A model generated the notes under the pieces. It saw only the letters and a program-made list of their open reading frames with translations, searched no databases and was not told the DNA's origin. A program made the position numbers and the translations under genes. 64,000 nucleotides of DNA from Bombardia bombarda (lineage: Eukaryota; Ascomycota; Sordariomycetes; Sordariales; Lasiosphaeriaceae). Location: contig JAULSR010000002.1 in NCBI GenBank assembly GCA_030512295.1, forward strand, positions 4,898,001 through 4,962,000, in the 5' to 3' direction. Shown piece by piece: positions 22,647 through 33,413 of the stretch (the stretch's first letter is position 1; every line of letters starts with the position of its first letter).

Positions 22647-23323
22647 TATTCGCGATCGGTGTTGTCGTTGGTGATAGTTGCTGTTTTGGGGATGCCGAGG
22701 ACTGTTGCTGTGTTACGACCTATTTGTTTGACTAGGGGACAGCTTGGGCACGTCTTGTGGATATGGTGGGATGCAGATTATCTGAGCTGGTCTGGGCGGA
22801 CAGATGATACGAGTTGACAATAATACGCTTTTTTTAACCTCTGATGCTACAGGGTGATTTCGTCTTTCCTTCAGGATGACGTGCCTCTGTCATCAGGCAT
22901 GGTGTAGCGGTGTACAAACCAGTGGGGTGGTTTCTTCTTGAACGACCGGACATCGGCAAAAGTACTGCCGCCTATCTCTAGTTCTATCCAATGACTGTAC
23001 AACTCTTCATCTGATGTTATGTTGCAGCTCACTGGTCTGGTATAGCAAGACGGGAACGTGTCTGTGTTAGCAGACCATATTACAAGCACCAGGGGGTCTC
23101 TCATTTCCTCCGCCATTTTCCCGGTCTTATGCCCCATGGCATGGTTGATAACGGTAGAATACTGACGTTTTGAGCCGTAATCACATCTCCTGTTACTTAC
23201 CGTGATATCAAGGAATAATAGAAAGAGGAGGCCAAATCTCACACTTCGACCACAAAACAAACGACCTGTCGAACGTTGTCATAAGATATGAGAATGAAGC
23301 AGCAAAAATAAAGGAGAACATCA
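22647..23323. other. Gene-poor spacer upstream of the Pol III genes
   Basis: Contains the 3' end of the 2EXR gene and one doubtful short minus-strand frame listed separately. A T5 tract on the minus strand (plus 23304-23308 AAAAA) is a plausible terminator of the tRNA gene. Confidence 0.5.
22871..23137 (-). CDS. Doubtful small hypothetical protein or gene remnant
   Basis: An 88-aa frame from an ATG at 23137. It contains the plausible protein-like segments DPLVLVIWSANTDTF and CNITSDEELYSHWIELEIG and ends FKKKPPHWFVHRYTMPDD. The frame is open further upstream to about 23260 without an ATG, and a GTAAGT..CAG pair there could be a small intron, so this may be the last exon of a decayed gene. I do not recognise the family and give it low weight. 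Confidence 0.2.
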   Translation of the reverse strand: MGHKTGKMAEEMRDPLVLVIWSANTDTFPSCYTRPVSCNITSDEELYSHWIELEIGGSTFADVRSFKKKPPHWFVHRYTMPDDRGTSS

Positions 23324-23397
23324 TGATCTGACCCGGGCTTGAACCGGAGACCTTCAGTGTGTTAGACTGACGTGATAACCAACTACACCATCGGACC
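23324..23397 (-). tRNA. tRNA-Val (anticodon AAC)
   Basis: The minus strand folds as a 74-nt cloverleaf without intron. Seen are acceptor strand GGTCCGA, D arm with TAGTTGG (box A), anticodon loop CTAACAC (anticodon AAC, plus 23361-23363) closed by TCAGT/ACTGA, and T arm TCCGG-TTCAAGC-CCGGG (box B). Discriminator is A (plus 23324). The acceptor 3' strand TCAGATC pairs with one G-U and one C-A mismatch at pair 5-68. A T5 terminator lies 16 nt downstream. Confidence 0.9.
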
Positions 23398-23517
23398 TGT
23401 TGTTCTTTGATAAAGAATGGGGTGGGTAACGGGGTTCAGAAGAGGAGCGTGACTGGGATCAACGTGAATGAGTCGGGAGTGGACGGGAATGGCGGCCGGC
23501 AAGTTCGGGCAAGAAAG

Positions 23518-23522
23518 TATAT
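23518..23522 (+). promoter_or_regulatory. TATA box of the 5S rRNA gene
   Basis: TATAT lies at about -31 to -27 from the 5S start. Neurospora 5S genes are known to need a TATA box near -29, so spacing supports a functional Pol III promoter. Confidence 0.6.
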
Positions 23523-23548
23523 GAACAGCCAAAACCCTCAGATTTGTC

Positions 23549-23667
23549 ACATACGGCCATACCCGCTTGAGAATTCGGCATCCCGTCCGCTCTGCCCTGG
23601 ATTAACAAGTGAGGGCCAGACTAGTAGTTGGGTCGGTGACGACCAGCGAATCCCTGGTGTTGTATGT
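23549..23667 (+). rRNA. 5S ribosomal RNA, dispersed copy
   Basis: The 119-nt sequence begins ACATACGGCCATACC and ends GTTGTATGT; the two termini pair as helix I. Conserved blocks include ATCCCGTCCGCTCT and AGTAGTTGGGTCGGTGACGACCAGCGAATCCC, which hold the internal control regions. Helix II pairs CGCTTG with CAAGTG and helix III pairs GGCA with TGCC, so changes from the usual ascomycete sequence keep the pairing. T-rich sequence with T5 follows (23676-23680). Single dispersed 5S genes are usual in Sordariomycetes. Confidence 0.93.
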
Positions 23668-25983
23668 TCTGTTTCTTTTTCTTCTCGTTGCTCTGGACAC
23701 TTTTGTGAGTGATATTTTGAGTTTTACGGTTATGCAACAGGGTGGTGAACAAAGCTACCAGCGAAGCAAAAGTTTGTTTCCGCTTATACCACTGCAACAC
23801 AGGCAGATTCTTTATTATCAGCTCTATCCTTCCTCTATACGGGGTGGAAGTATGATATATGCCCAGTCGCATATTTTGAGCGATCCAAGCCACTTATAGC
23901 CGGTGTGTGCCCCGCAAACAAAACAAATACCCCCTTTTTCGATATACCCTTGGCGTATTGACCACCAGCAAACACTCTATGCGCTAGAATAGTGCCAGTC
24001 TTTTGCCATATACTTTTTAAACGGGCTAATAACATGACTATTTTCTCTTCTATGTTTGTATTTAACTGATTAGGTATATACGACATCACAGTACAAGCCC
24101 CGACTGTCTGCCTGGCAACCAAGGGTACTTCAGCAACTTGGCTATTAACCTAAGAACGTTATTAGCAGCACTCCGACGAAACATGCGTTGCCTGGTGGCC
24201 CATAATGATAAGATATGACTCAAATTAAAGCCCAAGTCGCGAGACAGGGAAGAACATCTTAGTGGCGAAGAAAGTAAGACGAGTTTCTTCCCAAGATCAA
24301 CAACGTTCCGCAGCCTTACCACTGTAAAGAACCCCCCCCCCCCCCGGCGGTCATAGAATGGGGAACTTGCATGACTGTTATTGGGAAATAGGTTCGTGAT
24401 CCTAAACACCATCTGCACTTCTTGTGTCTCTCGTCCATATCAAGGTCGGGCGGATCATATCATGAACGCGGACCAGTTCCGCAGAGGGCTCTCTCTCCCC
24501 CTCTCTACTAGTCCCATTTTGTTATACCAGTGATGTTAAGTCTGTAACGAATGTTGTTTGTAGTGTGGCTCCCAAACAGTATACATAGCTCCTTTCTAAA
24601 CAGTAATGCCCATGATATAATTCCCAAGAAAGCGACATGAACCTAGGCTGTTTCGGGTCTTGTTAAGCACACAGTAAGTACCCAAGCGGTCGGTGAGCTA
24701 GCTGCCAGCCAATCCTACCATATAGATATGTCACAGGCCACGTGATATGCCGTTCTCGTATAGACAAGGTACCTACCTAGGTAAGTTGGCTGAGGTTGGG
24801 TATCTTGATACACTTCCTCGGCGGCCTCGAATGCGACGCTCCCTGGCTTCCTTCCTGCCTGTCCCTCCCGCTTCCTTCTTTACGATGTGTTTAGTCATAG
24901 GCTACAGCCAGGCAGGTGCACAAGTGTGTTCAAGTGGCATCGCCCACGAGGATAGTTGTTCCGTTCATTTCCAGCTGGGTTGTAGTCGGACCAGCACACA
25001 CTCCTGGTAGTTAAATTTGCTGTGTTGGCAAAATAGGTACCTGCTATCAACTGCCTACTCATACATACCAACCTGGGTATCTCGTACTAGAATACCTCCC
25101 TAGTGCGTGCATGGCAAAGACGTTGTTGCAGGCAATGATCGCCGACGAGGTGGAGAGCAGATGTTATGTATGTTGCCTTGTTCAGTCCGGCCAACGACGA
25201 AGCCCAACCAGACAGAAAGTCCATGACTACCTTAACTACTGTGCATGTACATTGGCAAAGTCCTTGCATACATACTTGACTGCCAATATGTAATCGGCGA
25301 CTGCACGCACGCCCCTGCGTCGCAAGCGCAATCCATAAAAAGAAAATCGAACGATACTCACATATCTGAGGCAAGGGGCTGGTCCAATAGGAACAAGCTC
25401 CTTCTTCTACCTGCCCGCACCGACTCCCGTTGCTTTTTGTCCCGTCAGTAATTTGGCACCGATTTGGCTTTGGTTGATGGCTTTTGGGCATCGATTTGCC
25501 TTGCGCTTTGAAATATATTTGTGCTGGATTGGCGTGTGACACCATCCGGCCGGTGTGCAGTTTTGACGAACGGAGAATTAACCAACACGACCCGTGTACT
25601 ACTACTCAATAGTCCACCAGGGGGTTTAGCATTTATGTCATGTGTGTGGCAGCATATGTACCCAGTTACACAACAACGACTATTAATTCGCCACTGTGGC
25701 TGAGAATTGATATGCTTCTATGTTATGTAAACAATGAGTTCAGGGGAAACGTCCAAAGCAGAATGCAAAGCTGGTGGCAGACGCGAACGAAACGCCTTCC
25801 GCACCCATATGATGCCCGACAAGCTCGCTGACTATACACAGTAATGTAAATGAAGTTCAAAATATATACAAGAATGGAAAACCAGCGGTTCTTTCCCAGT
25901 CTTTCTGGGTTCTTTGTTTTAACAAGTAGAAAAACAAGAACAGGAAACAAGTTCCAAAGAAGAAGATAACCCATAAAAACCAC
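23668..25983. other. Gene-poor region, including a poly-C tract
   Basis: About 2.3 kb without a recognisable gene. It holds C14 at 24332-24345 and a TACCTACCTAGGTA palindrome near 24768-24784. The part from about 23700 to 24080 is visibly A+T-richer and stop-dense. No transposase, reverse transcriptase or terminal repeat could be read. Confidence 0.5.
24332..24345. repeat. Poly-C(14) homopolymer
   Basis: Fourteen consecutive C, followed by GGCGG. It is the longest C/G run noticed in the window; its true length is doubtful given the apparent undercalling of shorter runs in nearby genes. Confidence 0.8.
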
Positions 25984-27028
25984 TTAAGCAGAGAGTAGAC
26001 CAATCAGCCCACCGGCCCCAAATGCAGCTGCAATCGTCAAGAAGCTCGACGTCGACATCAGCGAGATGCCGCTAATGCCATGGCCCGACGTGCACCCGCC
26101 CGCAATTCTCGACCCTAGAATCATCAAGAACCCGCCCAGGCCCGCCGAGAGCGGCGAGACGCTCACAGCCGTGACCTTAGCCAGCGCAGGGTAGAACGAG
26201 CCCAGCAGCCATGCGCCACCGACCATGCCCGAGCAGAACAAGATGTTGGTAGACTTCTGCGGCACATTTCCCTTGAAGAATCCCCAGAACCAGTTGCCAA
26301 TCTCCTCGTACGACGTCGACGTTCCCATCAGCGACTTGCGCAGCAGCAGCGAAGTCAGCTGCGCCGCACCAATGCACAGTCCGCCGAGGATGGGGTGGAT
26401 CTTGGCCTCGGGCCCCATGGTCGTGTATGCCAGCGTAGCGGCGACGACAGCAGCGCACAGGGCCTCGAAGCCAAGGAGGAAGGTCGAGCGCTTAACGCCG
26501 AGATTCTCGTAGACGGTCAGGGTCTCGCCGGGAGCGGCGGCCTTGGCGGGACAGGAGCGAGCGAGGAAGGGCTGGAAGACGCCAGTCCAGAAAATTCCAG
26601 CGAGAACGGCGCCCTGGAGGGCGTAGAAGCCCGACCGGACGCCAAGACCGACCTGGGCCAGCACGGTGCCAGGGCAGGCGCCCGAGAGCATCATGCCCGC
26701 GCCGAGCAGAAGGCCGCCGATGATGTTGCCATCCCCGCGGCCGAAGAGACCCAGGGAGGAGAAGCTGCGTGGTGAGAGGTGGACGTAGCCCAGCTTGTGT
26801 GCGGCTGTAACGATGCAACTGTGGGTTAGTAGAATTGGTTAGTGAAAACTATGGTGATGCTGAGAAACGGCAGCACAAGACGTACGCGCTGCTGGCCGCG
26901 GCCGTCAGGAAAGCCTGGATCATGTGGAAGCTTTGAAACTTGAGTTGAGAGATGATGACCGAGGGCTGGAAGACGCCCGAAGCCGTTAATGCCGCACCGA
27001 AGGCGGCGCCCGATATGAGCGTGTCCAT
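25984..27028 (-). CDS. YeeE/YedE-family sulfur-compound membrane permease
   Basis: Predicted inner-type permease related to bacterial thiosulfate transporters (TsuA/YeeE). Exons are 27028-26886 and 26818-25984, with a 67-nt intron (26819-26885, GTACGT..CAG), giving 325 aa. Many hydrophobic glycine-rich helices are seen. The two signature cysteine motifs are MLSGACPGTVLAQ, early in the second exon, and GSRIAGGCTSGHGISG near the C-terminus; such cysteines relay thiosulfate in the bacterial proteins. N-terminus MDTLISGAAFGAALTASGVFQP also fits the family. The ATG at 27028 is used since the longer frame opens at GTG. Known bacterial partners (TusA-like) are not adjacent. Membrane location and substrate in fungi are not evident; family certainty is good. 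Confidence 0.85.
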
Positions 27029-30000
27029 GTTCACGAGGGTGTTTGTCGTTATTCGTGTGTTTATTTCCTCGGCAGGTAAAGCAGGTAGAAATGCGTATGT
27101 GGCGTGGTATATCCCCTTTTCTTTTTATAATGTGTAACAAAGAAAAAAGGAAAGAAGCCAAACAAATCGATGGTCTGGTAAGTAAGGTAAGTGCAAGTGT
27201 GTGCGTCTGTTGCCTAGCAAAACCAAAACCACGAGGCACGCACGCGATGGGAAGATGAGAGATGGTGTTTTATAAACGAGAAGGATCGAGATTCCCGCAC
27301 TTTCCCCCACCACACACACGCAACCTTGGACCTTGTCTAAGAGCTTGCCTAGACTGCTAGGTAAGGGTAGTTTGTCCAGAAAGTCTCCATCACCAATCTA
27401 GAAATCGCTAGGCCATCTCGAAGAGAAAAAAAGACTACCTTACACCGGGAACCTGAGAAGTGGAGGAGGGCGGAACGGGGGTTCGCCCATCGGGCATGTT
27501 ACGTACCCCGAGCTCCATGCCTACAGCGGATGGCTCCATGAGACAAGCGTCCCTGGAATGGAGGGGGGTCATTGAAGGAATTACGAAATGGTCAGGAAAG
27601 CACAGCCAAAAGCCAAACAAGCAAGCCAGGGAAAAAGCAAGGACAAGCCGCCCGCCCGCCCGCGCCAGATTCGCGGGTTTGGGGGCGTCAAGCTAGCGCG
27701 TCTGCTTCTTGGGGGAGGTGGTGATTGTGGCGTCGAACATGGGGTCTGTCTGTTTGTGTGGTGTGGACTCTTTGGGAAGAGGGGGGTACCCTGGGCTGGG
27801 CAACAGCTGGGCAATAAAGGCGTCATATCAAATGGCGTCGACATGATTATGATGGGCGGTTTTTTGGGTATCTCTCTCGCATCTCTCTGGCGGAGCAGAA
27901 GCCCGGAATGAGTCCGCTCTGTTCGGTCATGATGGTGTCTGCCATCCTCGGCACTCAAAGAAGGGAAGACGAAAAAAAGAAAAGAGGGACAGAAACGGCC
28001 CAAACGTGGCACACCAATATTCCGACAATTTGGCTGTGTGATGGGCTTCCAGAAGCGCTCCTTCCACAAGCAACGTGGGGCTGAGACATGAACAACCAGG
28101 AAGTCACGAAGGAACAAACTTAAGGCATGGAAGGAAACCCAAGGCAGCGGGAAGGTGCCCTGCCGAGCCCTGCTTGCTTGCACTTGCCTTGCTTCCCTTG
28201 CGACCCAACCGGGGAGCTGGTCTGGGTGGTCGACCAGAAAACCACAGAAAGGTTAAACCAGAAGGGATCCACATCTGTTGCCTCCCTCCAAAAAGTTCCC
28301 GAAGCGGTTCAATTTGCACTTGTGGTCGGCGATCTGCTTTTAATGCGATCTCATCTCGGGCTCTTCCAAAGCACCAGACAAGCTACAATAATCTCGTTAA
28401 ACAATGCGACCCACACCCCGCGCCCCCCGGGCCTTTGACAACGGATGGTTTCGCCGGACCGTCCGGCGGGGAGCTCGCTTCTTCCTCTCCTGGCTCCTGC
28501 TTTTGCTTTTGCTTGTCTTTGAATGCGATCGATCATTGTCGCCGTTTTCCCCACCTTCCCGCCTACGCTGGGACCCCGCCCGCCGGGGACCACCTGCTTT
28601 CGGTAATCTGTCCGTCCGTTCGTTGCTGAGGTACGTCTTTCCCGAGTCCCGACGGGCTGCCGATGTTCAAATGACAAGTGAGAAGGTCAAAACAAAGCAT
28701 GTCATGAATCAGAAATCTGAGTTCGTAGCTTCAATGATAAGCAGATTGAATAACTGCTTGTCAGTGTTGGTTGGGATGGAATAAGCCGTTCTATTTTTAT
28801 GGAAATTCTCCGACTCGTTGACTTGATCCATTTCATTTCGTTGCCGGCGCGCAGGTGGGATTCAAGACACGCGTGTCTCACTTTGCTGTTAGCACCTTTT
28901 CATTCGTCACTAGAAAAAGGAGAAGGGAGATCAATCCCCAAGTTTACTAAATGTCTCGGATAAGCCGTAGCTATTCTAACGCAGTAGTACTAGTATGCGA
29001 TACTCCATGACAAACTAGACAAACTAAAGACAAAATACCCCTTTTATTGAAGGTATAACCTCGAGGTGAGATCTCCCCTCGTATGAGTAAGCCTAATAAA
29101 AATGATAAGACCTCAAGCAGGTACTGGACCGCAAACCCTGCATTGTGGTGTTTTCAATAGGGTTCGTTGATAGTGGTTTGAGCTCTTAGAATATTTACGC
29201 ATTTATCGTGACCGTTCACCTATTAGGACAACCAACAGTCTGTGGGTTTCAAACATCAACCCTCTCATCTACCGTAAACACGAGGTATCACTTATGGGGA
29301 AGCAAGTAATAGTATGGGTTTCATGCATTAGAACATATACCAAAGGGTGATTTTGCTGCTTCCTAACGATCGCCTCTGCTTGTAAATAAATCAAGTATTC
29401 GCGAACGCTATGTTTTATTCATACAAAAGAGAATATTCTAGGTGATTATCAAACACGATGTTTAGATTCATGCTTTCAGTCCAGTAGAGTTATTGGAAAA
29501 CCTTCTTTTTACTACTTAACAACGAACCCAGCCACCCCTACAGCTCGGCCAGAGGACGTATCTATTAAAAAGTCGTTCTTAAAAAGAAAACTAAAAAATC
29601 AAAGGAGAGATGCTCATACTCAGGTTGATTGTAGCAATTTCGGAGGTGGATGTGGTGAGCTTTGATAGTTACTTAGAATGTGCGCATTCGATGGAATTCA
29701 ACTACAATGACCAATTCGTCACTTTACGTTTGCTCATGTATTTGTTTTCTCTAGAAACCGGAAATTTACAGCACATCCTATCCCTTCCATGTCTCTTAGT
29801 ACTTCGAGAGTAATATAGTCGACGAGCAGCCCAATAAACCTCGGATAAGTAGTTAACCAACAACTATCTAGAACTAGTAGTAACCTGCTAGTAACCAGCA
29901 GCTATCGGGACACATAACCAGGATAGCTAACCAAGTTAGCCAAAAGGTAAGCCGACCATCCTTTATTGCTATGATACAACACATAAATTAGCCAAACCAC

Positions 30001-30179
30001 TCAGCCTCTACCATCGTTTTCTGTTTATTCTTTCTTTCCTTCCCTTTCTCTCTAAACCGGGACCTGGCACCTCAATCAGGATAAGACCTCAATGTGCCTC
30101 CCTACAAGCCTTATCCTCCTTTCTCAGTCACACACTCACAAATACATACGCATCGACACAGCCGTGAATGACTGAATAT
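27029..30179. other. Gene-poor, partly A+T-rich region
   Basis: About 3.1 kb separating the YeeE gene's 5' side from the NMA111 3' end. The stretch from about 28900 to 29990 is visibly A+T-richer and dense in stops. A perfect 14-nt palindrome (28865-28878) sits near its left side. The 13-mer GATAAGACCTCAA occurs at 29104-29116 and again at 30080-30092. Transposon relic is possible, but no coding or terminal-repeat evidence was read. Confidence 0.45.
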
Positions 30180-33100
30180 CTAACAAACACCACCATCTAC
30201 ATCCATCTCGGTCATCTCATCCGCCACAGGCATGACACCATCAGGGCCCTCGCCCTCAATCATCTTGCCGCCCTCGTACGTGACGCGACGCCAGCCGCAC
30301 TCCTCGGCCGGGTCCTTGAGCCACTCCATGGTGGGGAAATAGTGCTCATTCTTCTTCATCGTCACCACCCACGGGACGCTGTCAAACGTCATGGCCTTGA
30401 GGCGGAAATCTAGAATGTAGTAAACTCAGTCAGCAAATCAAAAACTTCTCAACATCCCACATCCAAGAAGTGGCCAAAAAAAAAAAAACTCACAAGTATT
30501 ATCCGGAATCTTCACCACCGCCGCCAAAAACGACTCCAAATCCGGCGTCGGCTTGCCATTGACATGCGTAATGAAATTCGTTGGCGCTAGGCCATACTGA
30601 TACGCGGGCGAGCCACGGGTCCTCGCCGAGACGTACACCTCGCTGAACAGCTTGCTGATCTGCTGGCGCACAGCATGATGCGGCCTGTGCAGGATGGCAC
30701 CGCAGAACGAGATAGCGCGATCCGTCTCCACATCATCCGCCGCAACCGTCGGCACGTTGAGCTTCAGCTCCTCGCAATCACGCACAATGACCGCATCGAG
30801 CGCATCGTGCGAGTACATGATATCCAGCTCCGAGATCCTCGTGATCATCTGGTCGTTCAGCGTGAGCAGGATATCGCCTTCGAGCAGCGCGCAGGCGGCG
30901 TCCTGCTCCTTGCGCTCAAACGTGCGCTTCGTCACCATGAACAGTTGATGGTGCGCCGTGTTGGCGAGCGACACCTTGTGGATCCACTCCTCAGACACAC
31001 CCATGAGGCGGGCCTGCGACATCTGGATGGCGCGGAACTCGACTGACAGCATTCTGAGGTTGGGCACAATGCCCTGCTGGATCTGGTTCACAACGGGCAG
31101 CATGGTAGGGGTCGCCAGACCGAGGTGATACTCCTCGTCCCGGTGGGTGGTGGGCGACCGCTCACCGAGATAGGTCAGCCAGAGGGCCTGGACAGTCCCG
31201 TCCTGGGCGACGAGGACACCGCTACCGCACTGCCCGCTCAGGCTAGTATCGACGGTGATGGCGTCCACGTTGACCGCACGATATCTTGGAGCACCGGAGT
31301 TAGCTGGTATCGTCACGGCGAATATCTCGGTAACGGTGGTGGCCGCGTGTACGATGCGGCCAATTCTATTGTAGCCGATGAAGTAGGTAGAAGCGCCCTG
31401 AGTGATTTGCTCGGTGCTTAGCTTGGCGCTCAAGACGGGGGCGTCGACGAGCTTGGGGTCGTATTGGATGATGGCGTAGTTTTGTAGGGGGTGCAGGAAC
31501 ACAACCTTGCCCTCGACCACGATCGAGTCGGCGATCGTGATGGAGATGTCGCAGAGGTCGTAGGGAACGATGGCTCTCGAGATCACAACAAGACCCTTCT
31601 CGGCATCAATGACGAGACCCATGCCCCACTTACGGTTCTTGGGGAAGCCGTCAAGCTTGACAGGCATGGAGCAGTTGACATGGACGAAACTCCGTACCAG
31701 ATCGGCAACAGCGGGGTGCGAGGTGTGCTCGAGCTGAATGAAAGATGCCTTTCTGGGGACAGGGGGGACAGCAGGCAGGGCATCCGCGAGACTCGAAAAG
31801 TCCCACAGGCCAGTCACGTCGTTTCTTACGGCCATCTTCATCTTCTTCGACCAATGCCTATCGATGTACATTATAGTCGTGTGCAGTGTATGAAGATCGC
31901 GCAGGTGCTTGTAGGTAACGACAACGCGAGCCTTATCAGGGATGGCCTTCATCACCTCGATGAAGGACTCAAGGTCCGTGATCTTCTTGTGATCTACCGA
32001 CTGAACAAGCCAGCCGTTATCTGAGTTATCGAAGCGGAAAGAACCACCAGCTTCACAGACAAAGACACCCTTGCAGGCCACGCCATATAGGCGAGCCTGT
32101 TGGTACGACAGGTTATGGAAGCTGCCGCCCGAGACAGAGACGAAGCGGTCAGGAGTGATGGCGTGAAGGTCACCGACCTCAATCTCCACCTCAACCTCTT
32201 CGCCGCCGCGGAGGAGCAGAAGCTTCACAGTCTTGCCGACGCTGGAGTCCAGGATATCATCCAGGCGGATGAACTGAGTAAGCATCTCACCGTTCACCTT
32301 GACCAGAACATCACCCTCTTCCACCTTCTTGTGGGAGGGGCCGCCAGGAAGGATGATCTCGGCAACCAACATGTTTGTTTCCTTGGGAAACGTCTTTCTC
32401 GTCTGGGCCTCCCATTCGGGGCCCAGACCTAACCTACGGCACTCATCAAACGGCTTCAACAGAAACTGGCACTGAATATCGCCACGGGTGATGGGCTTGC
32501 CCTCCTGCAGACACTTGAGAGCGCGGGCGGGGCGGTCCAGGGGCAGGAAGTAGTCGGTCGAAGCGCCGTCTGCTCTACCACCGGCTTGCAGCGCGACAGC
32601 GTATCCGTCAATGTTGACAACGGGACTGCCGGAACTACCTCCGCTAGCAGCAGCACTGGCCTGGTAGTAGCAAGTATTGAAGTCGCTATAACCATCGCCG
32701 TACTCGGGGGCATTGCGATCCAATCTGCTAATAACACCCGACAAGATGCTGAGCTTCTCGCCGGCATCGTTACCCACGACACGAATCTCTACGCCGACCT
32801 TGGCTAGGTCGGGACGGAGCTGCAGCGCATCAACAGGCATGTACTTGATAGCCTTGGGGTCGAACTTGAGGATGCCAAAGTCGTGGACGGGATCCCGGTA
32901 AACGGGGTATGCGTCGACCTCTTCGTGGTTGTCGAATATGCAGTAACCCCAGAAGGGGCCCGAGCCGACAACGTGACGGTTTGTGAGGATGTAACTGTGC
33001 GAGAGAAGAGAGAAAAAAACGTCAGTGGCGTGTCACCAACACTATAGGTGAGACAAAACATCTTACCCTCTCTCGGCATCAACGACGAAGCCGGTGGCCT

Positions 33101-33413
33101 CGCTCGTCAAAGCGGGATCGGTGTCGAAAGAGCATGTTTGGCAGAAGCGGATCGACACGACATTCCGTACCACGTTCTCGATGGTGGCCTGCCACTCAGC
33201 TGTGTCAGGGCCGACGGGGAGCAGGGCCGGCAAGCGCGACTCGTCAAATTCCTCGAATTCGCCCTCGAATTCGTCGTTGATGTCGGGGGTGTTGTCGCCG
33301 CCTGACGACATGTCTCCGTTAGGGCGGTGGTGCTTGGGGTGTCGGCTGTCAATCGCGGTATGAGGGGGCTCCTTGCGCTTAGCTCTAGCAGCCGCTGAGT
33401 TGGGACCGTTCAT
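30180..33413 (-). CDS. NMA111: Pro-apoptotic HtrA-like serine protease NMA111
   Basis: Tandem HtrA protease with PDZ domains; the yeast protein is nuclear and degrades an apoptosis inhibitor. Exons are 33413-33067, 32994-30494 and 30409-30180, introns 72 and 84 nt, giving 1025 aa, the usual length. The catalytic triad of the first protease unit is visible: H123 (TNRHVVG), D154 (PVHDFGILKFD) and S237 (GGSSGSPV). PDZ-like regions follow, then a second degenerate protease unit and more PDZ sequence. The C-terminus [31 protein letters not shown] is characteristic. A basic AKRKEPP near the start fits a nuclear signal. An in-frame ATG 294 nt upstream (33707) would add a 98-residue presequence-like extension, discussed under findings. 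Confidence 0.94.
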
